This document shows, piece by piece, positions 7,962 through 17,579 of a DNA stretch of 53,116 bases. How positions within the stretch are numbered: position 1 is the first letter of the stretch; every line of letters begins with the position of its first letter. The DNA comes from Bacteroidota bacterium (GTDB lineage Bacteria; Bacteroidota; Bacteroidia; UBA8524). A program made the position numbers and the translations under genes. The notes under the pieces were generated by a model. It was not told where the DNA came from. It saw only the letters and a list, made by a program, of their open reading frames with translations, and did no database searches. The stretch covers positions 1 through 53,116 of the forward strand of contig WBUH01000011.1 in NCBI GenBank assembly GCA_008933805.1. The letters are read 5' to 3'.

Positions 7962-10190
7962 ATGGAAGTTACCGTAGAAACCGCCAAAAAACTGGGTTTA
8001 TTGCCCGAAGAGTTCGATAAAATCAAGCAAATACTGGGTCGTACGCCCAACTTCACCGAGTTGAGTATTTACAGTGTAATGTGGAGCGAGCATTGCAGCT
8101 ACAAAAACAGTATTGTTTGGCTAAAAACCCTGCCCAAAGACGGCCCTGCCATGCTTGCAAAAGCAGGTGAGGAAAACGCCGGACTGGTAGATATTGGCGA
8201 CGGATTGGCCGTTTGTTTCAAGATAGAAAGTCACAACCACCCCAGCGCTATCGAGCCTTACCAAGGTGCGGCTACGGGTGTGGGCGGTATCAACCGCGAT
8301 ATATTCAGCATGGGCGCACGTCCTATTGCACAGCTAAACTCGCTACGTTTCGGTAATCTAAAAGAAGACCGTACCAAATGGTTGCTGAAAGGTGTTGTAA
8401 AAGGCATCGGCGATTACGGCAACGCCTTTGGCATTCCTACTGTAGGCGGCGAGGTGTATTTTGACGAGTGCTACCACACCAACAACCTTGTAAATGCAAT
8501 GTCGGTAGGTATTGCCGAGGTAGGCAAAACCGTTTCGGCCATCGCCGAAGGCGTGGGCAACCCCGTTTATATTTACGGTTCTGCCACCGGAAAAGACGGT
8601 ATCCACGGAGCGGCATTTGCTTCTAAAGATATTTCAGAAAACTCTGCCGATGACCTTCCCAGCGTACAAGTTGGCGACCCCTTTTGGGAGAAGCTGATTT
8701 TGGAAGCTACTATGGAGCTGCTAAAAACAGGTGCCGTAATAGGTATGCAAGACATGGGCGCGGCTGGTATTACTTGCAGCACCAGCGAAATGGCTGCCAA
8801 ATCGGGCACCGGAATGCGCATCGAGCTGGATAAAGTCCCCATGCGTCAGGCAGGCATGAAAGATTGGGAAATCCTGCTTTCAGAGTCACAAGAGCGGATG
8901 CTGGTTATCATCAAAAAAGGCACTGAAAAAGAAGTAGAGCGCATTTTTGAAAAATGGGATTTAACCTTTGCCCAAATTGGTGAAGTAACCGATAGCGGTA
9001 ACGTACAATATTACATGAACGGCGACCTTTGCGCAGATATTCCTGCCGAGTCGTTGGCATTGGGTGGCGGCGCACCTGTTTACCACCGAGAATACAAAGA
9101 GCCCGAATACCTGAAAAAAATTGGCGAATACAGCTTTGATAAAGTAGCTCAACCCGAAAATTTAACAGAGGTAGCCTTTTTCTTAGCCGGACACCCCAAC
9201 ATTGCCAGCAAGCGTTGGGTGTACAACCAATACGACAGCATGGTGGGCACTGTGAACCAAAGCACCAACAAACCCAGCGACGCTGCGGTAGTGAAGGTAA
9301 AAGGTTCTGACAAATCACTGGCGTTGACAGTGGACTGCAACAGCCGCTATATTTTTGCTGACCCCGAAAAGGGCGCAAGCATTGCCGTAGCCGAAGCCGC
9401 CCGTAACATCACCTGCACCGGCGGAACGCCAAGTGCTATTACCAACTGCCTAAATTTTGGCAACCCTTACAACCCTGAGGTTTACTGGCAGTTTGTAGGT
9501 TCTATAAAAGGCATGGGAGCTGCTTGTTTGAAGTTTGAAACCCCCGTAACAGGTGGTAACGTTAGCTTCTACAACCAATCAACCATTGACGGTACTGCTG
9601 TTTTCCCAACCCCAACCATTGGTATGGTGGGTATTATTGAAAAAGGCAGCAGCCCAATGACCCTCGATTTCAAAAACGAAGGCGATATCATTGTTTTGAT
9701 AGGCCAAAACCAAAACGATATTTCATCGTCGCAATACCTTGCCTACTGGCACAAACAAAACTTCTCACCCGCACCGTATTTTGATTTGGACGAGGAGTTT
9801 GCCATGCAAAACACCCTGCGCAAACTGATCCAATCAGGCAAAGTGCAATCGGCACACGATGTATCGGAAGGCGGTTTGTTCATCAGCTTGTTAGAGAGTG
9901 CCATGCACAACAACTTGGGCTTTGAACTAACCACCGATGCCCACCTGCGCAAAGACGCTGTGTTGTTTGGCGAAGGCCAAAGCCGCGTAGCCATTAGCTG
10001 CCGCCCGCAAGACCTTGCTGCTATTGAAGCCGACTTGAAAGCTGCCAACCAAGCCTACTCAGTAATTGGTAAGGTAAACGACGGCAAAGTGCTGGTAGAC
10101 GGCGAATTCTTTGGCATGACCGCTGAATTTAAAGAAACCTACAACACTTCTATTGAGAAGATGGTTGAAGGCACTTCGGTAGCTATTTAA
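7962..10190 (+). CDS. purL: Phosphoribosylformylglycinamidine synthase subunit PurL
   Basis: A protein of about 742 residues of the small PurL type, which works with separate PurS and PurQ to convert FGAR to FGAM in de novo purine synthesis. Visible family motifs are the start region TVETAKKLGLLPEEFDKIKQILGR, MWSEHCSYKNS, KIESHNHPSAIEPYQGAATGVGG (ATP/Mg site), IGMQDMGAAGITCSTSEM and VTGGNVSFYNQS. ATG 7962 is preferred over the in-frame ATG 7926 because an exact TAnnTTTG element lies between them and because the family normally starts near TVETAKKLGL. It is followed by a long repeat-rich spacer that ends at the integrated element. Confidence 0.95.
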   Translation: MEVTVETAKKLGLLPEEFDKIKQILGRTPNFTELSIYSVMWSEHCSYKNSIVWLKTLPKDGPAMLAKAGEENAGLVDIGDGLAVCFKIESHNHPSAIEPYQGAATGVGGINRDIFSMGARPIAQLNSLRFGNLKEDRTKWLLKGVVKGIGDYGNAFGIPTVGGEVYFDECYHTNNLVNAMSVGIAEVGKTVSAIAEGVGNPVYIYGSATGKDGIHGAAFASKDISENSADDLPSVQVGDPFWEKLILEATMELLKTGAVIGMQDMGAAGITCSTSEMAAKSGTGMRIELDKVPMRQAGMKDWEILLSESQERMLVIIKKGTEKEVERIFEKWDLTFAQIGEVTDSGNVQYYMNGDLCADIPAESLALGGGAPVYHREYKEPEYLKKIGEYSFDKVAQPENLTEVAFFLAGHPNIASKRWVYNQYDSMVGTVNQSTNKPSDAAVVKVKGSDKSLALTVDCNSRYIFADPEKGASIAVAEAARNITCTGGTPSAITNCLNFGNPYNPEVYWQFVGSIKGMGAACLKFETPVTGGNVSFYNQSTIDGTAVFPTPTIGMVGIIEKGSSPMTLDFKNEGDIIVLIGQNQNDISSSQYLAYWHKQNFSPAPYFDLDEEFAMQNTLRKLIQSGKVQSAHDVSEGGLFISLLESAMHNNLGFELTTDAHLRKDAVLFGEGQSRVAISCRPQDLAAIEADLKAANQAYSVIGKVNDGKVLVDGEFFGMTAEFKETYNTSIEKMVEGTSVAI

Positions 10191-10734
10191 CGTCCTGCCG
10201 ACGTAAGTCGGCAGCTCATTCCCCATTTATAAACGGGTAGTGTCCCGCGCGCTCCTTCGACAGGCTCAGGATTTGCCAGCCCGCAGCCGCAAAAAGTCAT
10301 GCTGAACTTGTTTCAGCATCGCATAAGTGCATCCAAACAAACCCTACCTTATTGAAGTAACGTAAGGATGGGGTAAACAGCCTGCGTGGCTTCCCTCGTG
10401 CTAAGGAGGGATTGAGGGAGCTATGCCAGCACCCCGTCATTCCCAACTTGATTGGGAATCTCACTTTCTGAACACTCCCCAAACATCGGGAATAAATCCC
10501 GATGCTATTCATAGAGAACTGGCACTCTATACACAGCGGCAGGTCTGCGTACCTGTCGCTGAATATTGCCTACCATCCCTAACCCATCCTAAGAACAAGT
10601 AGTGGAACAACCACACAAGCTCACCACCCCAACAATGGCCGCAGTTATTAAAACTCGTTTGACGTTTAAAGGGCTGCGCGCGGCTTCCCTCCTACTAAGG
10701 AGGGACTGAGGGAGGTGTCGACACCCTCCGCACC
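10191..10734. repeat. Spacer packed with dispersed host repeats
   Basis: No gene is visible. The spacer contains a GCCGACGTAAGTCGGC palindrome right after purL, a full copy of CCTTCGACAGGCTCAGG (10254–10270), a TGCTGAACTTGTTTCAGCA hairpin, an ATTCCCAA..TTGGGAAT hairpin, and two copies of a 31-bp unit beginning CTTCCCTC and ending GAGGGAG at 10390–10420 and 10684–10714. These look like dispersed intergenic repeats of the host genome. Confidence 0.75.
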
Positions 10735-10747
10735 CTTCGACAGGCTC
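10735..10747 (+). other. Candidate attL core
   Basis: CTTCGACAGGCTC, preceded by CC as in the host repeat but followed by element sequence (GTTTG) instead of AGG. It is an exact match to the candidate attR. Confidence 0.6.
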
Positions 10748-10827
10748 GTTTGTTATATTAAAAATTTAACACAATATACTTAATATCAAAATTTTAAAGA
10801 AAATAGTAATTGATTATTTTCATGTTG

Positions 10828-10846
10828 GGTACAACATAGGTACAAC
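10828..10846 (+). repeat. Left terminal 19-bp direct repeat (integrase arm-type or core site)
   Basis: GGTACAACATAGGTACAAC, itself a double GGTACAAC, recurs exactly at 48646–48664 in the same orientation. It sits 80 bp inside the left 13-bp repeat, as integrase arm-type sites would. It could instead be the crossover core. Confidence 0.7.
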
Positions 10847-10849
10847 TCA

Positions 10850-11224
10850 TTAGTTGTTTTGATAAAGAGGTTTTAACTCCAAAGAAATAGCAACGGTGAG
10901 TGCCATTTGCTCCTTTGGGTCGGGTTCTATCACATAGCGAAGGTGGCAATTACTTCTTAAAATGGTGGCCGTACCGTTGGAACTTTCGGAAGTGATTAAG
11001 ATATGCGCAAGCTGTTTGGCAACGATTTCGTTGCGCAGGTTATTGGTGAAATTGATATAAAGAGGGGTTTCGTTTAGTTCTTCATCAACAAGGCAAATAA
11101 GGTAAACACCTCCCTTCTCAGGCAATGCTGTCAAATCCATTGCGTAATATTGGTAGGCTGTGCTATTGATAAAGGACTTTGCACGTTCTTGTAAGTCATT
11201 CCATCGGTTAGTTTGCAGCTTCAT
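10850..11224 (-). CDS. Degenerate GIY-YIG-like domain protein
   Basis: About 124 residues starting MKLQTNRWND. The segment KGGVYLICLVDEELNETPLYINFTNNLRNEI lines up with the GIY-YIG core (GVYLI, then a loop, then LYIxxTxNLRxR), but the second motif reads YIN rather than YIG and the usual catalytic Arg is not obvious, so nuclease activity is doubtful. The start at 11224 is chosen because a longer frame to 11296 would begin upstream of a strong terminator hairpin. It is the first gene inside the left end. It could be a homing-type remnant or a DNA-binding protein; confidence in the fold is moderate. Confidence 0.55.
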   Translation of the reverse strand: MKLQTNRWNDLQERAKSFINSTAYQYYAMDLTALPEKGGVYLICLVDEELNETPLYINFTNNLRNEIVAKQLAHILITSESSNGTATILRSNCHLRYVIEPDPKEQMALTVAISLELKPLYQNN

Positions 11225-11245
11225 TGGATTGAAAGTAAATAAGTT

Positions 11246-11277
11246 TAAAAATAGCCGCACCAAATCGGTGCGGCTAT
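11246..11277 (-). terminator. Intrinsic terminator of the beta-helix gene
   Basis: A perfect 11-bp stem, ATAGCCGCACC/GGTGCGGCTAT, with a 5-nt loop is followed on the minus strand by TTTTT. It lies just past the stop of the 11338–15828 gene. Confidence 0.8.
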
Positions 11278-11337
11278 GGTGTAAAACACTGTGCATCCCT
11301 TCATGTGGGACTATTGTATATTGGAGTTGTGTGCAGC

Positions 11338-14300
11338 TTATTCGTTGTTTTTGATAAAATGCTCTACAAAAGGCGCATTATCTACATACACTACCATATT
11401 GTAAACATCAATTGGTAACCCTGCTATGGCAACAGTATGACTATGGTTGCCTGCCAGTAGTTCGCCTAATGGTATATCATTAACAACCTTAATACCAAAC
11501 TTGTTAAACACTGCTAATCTTACTTCACCGTCAACGTTCATATCCATATTCACTGTAATAACATCGGTAGCAGGATTAGGGGTTAAGGTGAAGGTTACAT
11601 TCGGTTCGCTTGAACCGCCACCGCCTTGTGAGCCACCGTTTAACCCATACCCTTGCAAAGGTTGGTATGGGAACAGCATCGCACAGGTTTTCAGGTTTTC
11701 TGCATACTCCAATTCTGTAATTTCCTCGGCAATTACCTTGCGTTCGTTTTCAATAATGCAATTCCAATAATTTAAGCGGTCGATGTCGTCGGTTTGTACA
11801 AAAGTGCTGATGTTGGAATTTATCTCCAATGCGTCAGCGTATTTACCAAACATCCAATGCACAATCATCCGGTCAAGTTCTATGTTAAACTTCACACGGT
11901 AATGAGGGGTGTCGTTGGTATTTACAGCGTCGTTAACTGTATTTAGCTGGTCAAACAAGGTATTAGCGGCCAATAATTGGTTTGCCACTCCTGCGGCATC
12001 CCCTACAAAAACTTGTGCGCCAATGGCATCCCCAATAGAGGCGAGGTATTTTTGATACCCAAATACATTCATTTCTTTGGTTTCAGGACTGATAAGACTT
12101 GAGGCTGCCGTTAATAAGTTAGCAAGGTTTAACAAGCCTTGTTTTAATACTACTTCTTCACTACCGCCCCCCGACAAGGGCACTGTTTGGGTAAACCCTG
12201 TAAACACGTTCCTAAAGGCTGTTTTTACATTGGTTCCCATATAGGTGCCATTGGGTACATTTTCAGTTGTGCTGATACCCCCGAAATTACCGTCAAAAGA
12301 AGACAGCACACTACCGTTGCGATAGATATTAAGGGTTGCGCCGCCACCTACGGGTGGTTTTTTTGTATCAGGGTCAAAGTTTAACGGGTCGGATAATGCC
12401 GAAGTCCAAGCACTAATCGGGCAGGTGGTTGTTGTGGCCGATTGAATACCCAAAATATAGCGGGGTGTATAGTTCTCATTAATTGCAAAGTGGATAGAGC
12501 CTGCATTATTTACACTAATAAAGTTAGGGGGGAGTGGTGGAGCTACATAGGCAACGTTTGCTTGTGGCCCCCAATAATTGTTGTTAATGGTTAAGTCTTG
12601 AATTGAAGTATTAAGCGTATTACTTGGGCGTGTTATCACTAACGATGAATATTGAGGATTACTGCTGCCGACATTATAAAAACTGTTATACCCGTTATCT
12701 ATTTGGGTGGTTAGGAAAAACGGACGCAACAGTCCGTATGGTGAGGTTACTTTTGCCCCGTTCTTGCCACTTGGTATGTTTAGATAGTTATAGCCGCCGT
12801 TTAAGGGGCTGCCTCCCACCAATGAAATACCCGTAGAAGGCACTGAAGCACTAATGTTTAAGCTACCGTAGTTATAAAAATCAATGGCTTGGTCGTTTTG
12901 GTAGAAGTGGTTGCAGGCAAGGGTGGCCACTGCTTTATCCCCGTGAAAACCTGTTACGGTTTTCGAGAATACGTTACCTGTTATCCCCACATCGGCATAG
13001 TTAGCACTGGTTATTTCAAAACCAAACCCTGTGGGGTTATTACCCGCTCCTTTAACCGTATTGGACTCAAAACGAAGGGTACGGGCAAAATCGACGGCCT
13101 GCACCGCTTGTCCGCAGTCTATAAACTCGTTGGCAAATATGTGTGTGCGTCCGTTGCGCACCTGTACCCCGTAATCACAATTTATAAAATCGTTATAGTG
13201 GATTTTAATGTCGTAATGCCCTTGTGGGTTTAGGATGGTAAAGGCTGTTTTAGCATCTGAAAAGGTGTTGTCGGTGATATATTGAGGATGAAGTATTCCG
13301 TATATGGTAATACCCTTATGTATGCGGGTGTTTCCATTGTTATCGGTTACTGTTGGAATGCGGGTAATGGTGTTATTTACTATGTGAAAATCACAAGGTA
13401 GCACCATGCTTGCATTTAGTCCTAATTCTGCTTTAATACCTTCTATTTTGAACAGCTTTAAGTTTTTGGGCGGGTGCAAGCGGGTGTGGCTGGCTATTTC
13501 GATGCGTTTGGCGCCTGTAGCATCTTCAAATATCATTTGGCAGTTGTTGCCGTTTACGGTGATGTTAGGCAGGTTGTTGTTGTCGCTTGGTAAGTTAAAA
13601 AGTATATAACCCTCTCCTAAAGGGTTAAGTGTTGCGTTGGGTAACAACTCTAAATTCCCCAATATCTCAATTACAGCGTTTGAACCGTTCAGCATGATTT
13701 GATTAGCAGTACTGATTTTTAGGGTAGCTCCTTTTTCTATTACTATCCTGCCTGTGTTTTCAACAATCAAAAGCCCGTCTTCAAGGGTTAAAGTAGAGCC
13801 GCTTCTAACTATCATAAAACCGCCCACACCTGTTGCATTGTCTCCTATTTGCAGCCTGCCGTTATTGGTAACCGTCAGGGTAGAGTTATTACATACAACC
13901 AACGTGGTGTTTTTATTCTTCAAAAGCCCTGTTGCGGTACTGATAGACCAATCTGTATTTACATATTCGTTCAACTCTACCCCAAAATCCCTGTAATGGT
14001 TAAATCGGGGGATTATTTCTTTTGTGGTTTCTAAAGGTTGGGTAAGGTTTAGGGTAATATCGGTACAAGGGCAGGTTACTAAAGGGTTGTAATCGGGCAT
14101 GGTAACACTGGTGTTGGTAAAAGAAAGGGTGGTAGCATCGTATATCCTTATCCCTTCAAGCCCGTATGCAATGTGGTACAGGTTGTACAACATCATATAA
14201 TCAAGGCTGTGGTAGTGGCTGCGCTGGTTTTCTGATTTCGCCTTTTCACTTGGTGATTTAGTGGAGTGTAACCACCGATGTCCAACGTCCCAGCCTCCTG

Positions 14301-15828
14301 CTGCCCTGTTAGTCGCGTCCATTAAAAAACTGCCCTTACAATCCATCGGGTCAAGTATTGCTTTCATTTCTTCTTTGTAATCAAACAAATTGCCAATGGC
14401 AGAAGGAGGTATTGTTGTTCCCGACGTATAGCGCACTCCGCTTGGACGGTTTCCGAACTCGCGTATTTTCTTAAAGAAGTCATACATCAATATAAAAACT
14501 TCTTGGTTCATACCCCTTGCCACCTCCTGAACTTTATCACGTTGCCATGTATTGGTGGTGGATGCCAAATTAAGGTGCATCTGAAAGTTTACATCAGGGT
14601 CAGGGGGTGCATTTGAGAACCCTGCAAATTGGTAACTTCCGTCAGGCTGCGCAGCATTTTCAAGTTGATGCCAAAGTTCATCCAAACTCATATCATTAAC
14701 ATTATCTAACAAGCCAAAAGCCACTGTTGCCCCAATGGGAGCAAGCGGAACGGTTGTCATCCAGCCTGCGGTGGTAAACCACAATTCGTCAAAATTAAAT
14801 GTAGCTAATTCGTCATAATCCATTGAAAAGGTACGGGGTTGGGCAAGGTCGCACCCGTCAACATCCCAACCGTATTGATAATCCCAATTATATTGTGCCC
14901 CTGTAACAGCAGTGGCCAACTGGCAAATGGGATAGCCTTGTAAAAATATATAATACGAGTTTTCGCCTGCGGCAATGCTGCCGTCCACAGGGCTTTTAAT
15001 GGTATAGTTGCTTTTAAACTTTTTGGTATGAGCGCAGGGCAAATAACCGGGCATCACAAAATCGAAATACATATTTTCACCTAACTCTGTAAAACCTTGC
15101 AATTGTGCCATAATGCGGTTGGTAATGCTTTGCACTTCGCTAAGCAGGTTTAAGGGGGCATCCTGCGGGGTGGGCTGCACTGTTATACTGCCCACCAGTT
15201 CTTTTACAAACAAAAAGCCCATCATTAAGGCAATGTGCTGGTCTTGGCTGGGTTCGTTTTCGGGGTTGAATTTTCCGGGGTCAGGGTTTAAAGTGCTGTT
15301 GTGGAAAAAATCAGACAATACGGTTTTGTATTGAATGTTGTCGTTCAGGTATTTATTATCACTGTTGTTCCAATTATCCCAGTAACTTTCCCCAACATCA
15401 TCCCTCAAATAAAATCCATTAAGATTTTCACCTTGAGTGTTTTGTGAAAGATAGGGTTCTGCACGTCTATCCAATCGATTAACGGCAGCAATAGCATAAT
15501 ATAGCTCATTGAGGGTGGTTTGGGCTTCGGCATTGTGCCCGTATTCTTTCAGCAAGTAGTATTCGGTGGCCAATACTCCGATGTACCAGCCCAGCGAGGA
15601 TGTGGCATCTCCGTAGTACAAGGTGGCTGCACTGTTGGGCGATGCCCAGAAGCTTTCGCTGCGGGTGGGGATGGGGATGCTCATACCTTGCTCTTTGCCA
15701 ATGCAGGTAAAGTACTTTTTATAACGGTCGCGCAAATCCCAGTATTTTTTATGGTTCAGTTCGTCGGTTTGCCCGGCCGCCTTCCCATAAATAAAGGCAA
15801 CGGCAATAAGTAAAAACAATTTTTTCAT
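11338..15828 (-). CDS. Giant secreted beta-helix protein with T9SS sorting domain
   Basis: 1496 residues. The signal peptide MKKLFLLIAVAFIYGKAAGQ is followed by a ~600-residue helical, Trp-rich domain of unknown fold (YWDLRDRYKKYF, SSLGWYIGVLATEYYLL). From about residue 640 to 1180 the sequence is right-handed parallel beta-helix-like, with stacked short strands and Asn turns (GITIYGILHPQYITDNTFSDA, DIKIHYNDFINCDYGVQVRNG). The C-terminus (FTLTPNPATDVITVNMDM to GLPIDVYNMVVYVDN) is a type A T9SS sorting domain, so the protein should be exported and surface-anchored or released. It is unusual cargo for a virus-like element; surface modification of the lysogen or adhesion/glycan binding are possible roles. 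A lipoprotein gene lies upstream in the same orientation. Confidence 0.8.
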   Translation of the reverse strand: MKKLFLLIAVAFIYGKAAGQTDELNHKKYWDLRDRYKKYFTCIGKEQGMSIPIPTRSESFWASPNSAATLYYGDATSSLGWYIGVLATEYYLLKEYGHNAEAQTTLNELYYAIAAVNRLDRRAEPYLSQNTQGENLNGFYLRDDVGESYWDNWNNSDNKYLNDNIQYKTVLSDFFHNSTLNPDPGKFNPENEPSQDQHIALMMGFLFVKELVGSITVQPTPQDAPLNLLSEVQSITNRIMAQLQGFTELGENMYFDFVMPGYLPCAHTKKFKSNYTIKSPVDGSIAAGENSYYIFLQGYPICQLATAVTGAQYNWDYQYGWDVDGCDLAQPRTFSMDYDELATFNFDELWFTTAGWMTTVPLAPIGATVAFGLLDNVNDMSLDELWHQLENAAQPDGSYQFAGFSNAPPDPDVNFQMHLNLASTTNTWQRDKVQEVARGMNQEVFILMYDFFKKIREFGNRPSGVRYTSGTTIPPSAIGNLFDYKEEMKAILDPMDCKGSFLMDATNRAAGGWDVGHRWLHSTKSPSEKAKSENQRSHYHSLDYMMLYNLYHIAYGLEGIRIYDATTLSFTNTSVTMPDYNPLVTCPCTDITLNLTQPLETTKEIIPRFNHYRDFGVELNEYVNTDWSISTATGLLKNKNTTLVVCNNSTLTVTNNGRLQIGDNATGVGGFMIVRSGSTLTLEDGLLIVENTGRIVIEKGATLKISTANQIMLNGSNAVIEILGNLELLPNATLNPLGEGYILFNLPSDNNNLPNITVNGNNCQMIFEDATGAKRIEIASHTRLHPPKNLKLFKIEGIKAELGLNASMVLPCDFHIVNNTITRIPTVTDNNGNTRIHKGITIYGILHPQYITDNTFSDAKTAFTILNPQGHYDIKIHYNDFINCDYGVQVRNGRTHIFANEFIDCGQAVQAVDFARTLRFESNTVKGAGNNPTGFGFEITSANYADVGITGNVFSKTVTGFHGDKAVATLACNHFYQNDQAIDFYNYGSLNISASVPSTGISLVGGSPLNGGYNYLNIPSGKNGAKVTSPYGLLRPFFLTTQIDNGYNSFYNVGSSNPQYSSLVITRPSNTLNTSIQDLTINNNYWGPQANVAYVAPPLPPNFISVNNAGSIHFAINENYTPRYILGIQSATTTTCPISAWTSALSDPLNFDPDTKKPPVGGGATLNIYRNGSVLSSFDGNFGGISTTENVPNGTYMGTNVKTAFRNVFTGFTQTVPLSGGGSEEVVLKQGLLNLANLLTAASSLISPETKEMNVFGYQKYLASIGDAIGAQVFVGDAAGVANQLLAANTLFDQLNTVNDAVNTNDTPHYRVKFNIELDRMIVHWMFGKYADALEINSNISTFVQTDDIDRLNYWNCIIENERKVIAEEITELEYAENLKTCAMLFPYQPLQGYGLNGGSQGGGGSSEPNVTFTLTPNPATDVITVNMDMNVDGEVRLAVFNKFGIKVVNDIPLGELLAGNHSHTVAIAGLPIDVYNMVVYVDNAPFVEHFIKNNE

Positions 15829-15931
15829 ACAATATAGATTTAATTAGTGGTGATTTTTTTGGGCATAGTTTTTCCATCTCTCTAAAACAGTGTTTTTAGA
15901 GATTATGGATTGAACAGGGTGCAGTAGTGAG

Positions 15932-16582
15932 TTATTGGCTTATGTTGTAATCAACTAATTTCCAAACGGTGGAGTTGTCAATTACTTTTTTGATTATTCC
16001 TACATTTTTAGCAAAATAAAAATTGGTTTTTTTCTTTCCTTCGGTAATGTTTTCGGAGTCTTCAAACCGATATACGGATAAAAACTGTTTACTGTCAATC
16101 AGCATTGTTGAGGCGGTATCAAGAAAGGTTACGATTCCGTCTTGAGTGTACGGATATCTTTTGGAGTTGAGCGAGGCATCAAAAAAGCAAATGGTTTGTC
16201 CAACATAGTTACCCGGTTTAGTTTTTGTTCTCCAACATAGAGACCCCCATGAGCCGCTGTAATAATAATTAAAATTATACCCAAAGTAAGAACTGGATGT
16301 ATTAATTGTAAACCAATCGTAATAAAATTCTACTTTACCATCTTTTCTGAAAGTATCAATACCTTGGTTAATTTCGGTAACCACAACGGTATCGTACAGG
16401 TTGTTAACCGAGTCGTGGTATACCCACCATGACCCCATCTTAAAAAAGGTATAGTCTTTGATTTTTTGTGGGGTTGGCACAAAATAAGGTTCGGGGACTG
16501 GCCCGTTATCATCGGGTTTGCAACTGTATTGGCTGGTCGCCAATAACAACAACAGTATTGATAAAATGTATAATTTTTTCAT
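15932..16582 (-). CDS. Predicted lipoprotein next to the beta-helix protein
   Basis: 216 residues with signal sequence MKKLYILSILLLLLATSQYSC and a lipobox-like QYSC, so Cys21 is probably lipidated. The mature protein starts with a Pro/Asp-rich linker (KPDDNGPVPEPYFVPTP) and then reads as alternating beta strands rich in Tyr and Trp (FFKMGSWWVYHDSV, VEFYYDWFTINTSSSYFGYNFNYYY). I know no family name. It lies about 100 bp upstream of the giant T9SS protein in the same direction. Co-transcription is likely; it may be a surface partner of that protein. Confidence 0.65.
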   Translation of the reverse strand: MKKLYILSILLLLLATSQYSCKPDDNGPVPEPYFVPTPQKIKDYTFFKMGSWWVYHDSVNNLYDTVVVTEINQGIDTFRKDGKVEFYYDWFTINTSSSYFGYNFNYYYSGSWGSLCWRTKTKPGNYVGQTICFFDASLNSKRYPYTQDGIVTFLDTASTMLIDSKQFLSVYRFEDSENITEGKKKTNFYFAKNVGIIKKVIDNSTVWKLVDYNISQ

Positions 16583-17076
16583 GCAAAGTTGTTTAGCTGT
16601 GACTTACATAAAACGAAAAATTGTTGCATATAGTTCTTTGAGATGCAATCTTTCGACAGACAGTAATTGGTTTTTTCATAGTTTGAGCAATGTTTAATTT
16701 AGTTACTAAGGTAACAATTAACTTTTTTGATTGAGTTGCACTAATTGCAACCCCTCTTTTTACTTTTACGGAATTTTGCAAACGGATACTTTTCATTTGG
16801 TAAACGTTAAAAAACTTAAAGGGGGTGCCCCCCGCTGTTTCTGCTACATCGGATATCGCCAGACACCCTACCAGACAGAATAGCAAAGAGACACCCCCTT
16901 TCAGGGGTGTGTCTTCTATTGCCATTCCCCTCTGGTTAAAACTGGCGATTTTGATGTAGAGGGAATAACAAAGGACACATTATGTGTTATCCTTATGTAC
17001 TAAGTTGCTATGTTTCTAAATACTTCTATCGTTTACACAAAGGTAGTAAACTACCTAAACTACACCAACACAGTTT

Positions 17077-17092
17077 CAACAACACGTTGCTT
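17077..17092 (+). repeat. Element-wide palindrome, degenerate copy
   Basis: CAACAAC-AC-GTTGCTT. The left arm and centre are intact and the right arm has two mismatches. It is the leftmost member of the family. Confidence 0.5.
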
Positions 17093-17245
17093 TTAGAAAC
17101 ATACTGCTATGATGCCCATATAAAGAACGTTGTATAATGAAGAGGCAAACAGGCATTAAAATGCAGTATAGCAAATATATTTTTATACCAAAAGAAATAA
17201 TACAGTGAAAACACCTTATTTTTAAGTGCAGATAATTATACAATG

Positions 17246-17266
17246 CAAAAAAACCGCATCCCTGCG
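17246..17266 (-). terminator. Orphan minus-strand terminator hairpin
   Basis: CCGCA/TGCGG stem at 17253–17266 with seven T residues following on the minus strand. There is no obvious minus-strand gene upstream of it, so an unannotated RNA may end here. The same CCGCATCCCTGCGG stem recurs at the end of the late operon (25555–25570). Confidence 0.55.
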
Positions 17267-17579
17267 GCTTCGTGGAAACTTGATTACATATCTTAGGATA
17301 GATAATTCATCAAATCAATGTTTTAAAAATATACACACAAGGCAAAAGTAACGGGCAATATTTATGTATTCAAGGGTGAAAACACCCAATATCAGTGTAC
17401 TTTAAAAGAACCCGCCGCATCTCTGCAAAAAATATTTGCAGCTTTGCCTACCGCCTACCCTTCGATGATTGTATCAATCAACTTGCTGTTCATTTGTTAT
17501 TTCAAGGTTTTTCTTTTTCCCTGTAATAAAATTTAAAGCACGTGTGCTAATTTTGACCCTTAACAATTGCTGTAAACCA

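Larger units (their letters stand above)
16583..17579. other. ~1-kb gene-free region with nested inverted repeats
   Basis: No convincing gene is present. The region contains an AGACACCCC/GGGGTGTGTCT hairpin (16887–16915), 12-bp inverted repeats TATGTTTCTAAA (17009–17020 and 17092–17103) enclosing a GGTAGT/ACTACC hairpin (17042–17055), a degenerate copy of the element-wide palindrome (17077–17092), a minus-strand terminator (17246–17266) and a GGGTGAAAACACCC hairpin near 17371. It separates the minus-strand export genes from the plus-strand nuclease gene and probably holds promoters for both. Confidence 0.6.

Noticed and set aside
10297-10512. 71-residue frame in the spacer after purL
   Set aside because: It is a translation of dispersed hairpin repeats.
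16593-16925. 110-residue minus-strand frame starting MAIEDTPLKGG
   Set aside because: It runs through a hairpin repeat and an AT-rich promoter-like area, has no family resemblance and ends at the lipoprotein start region; more likely non-coding.
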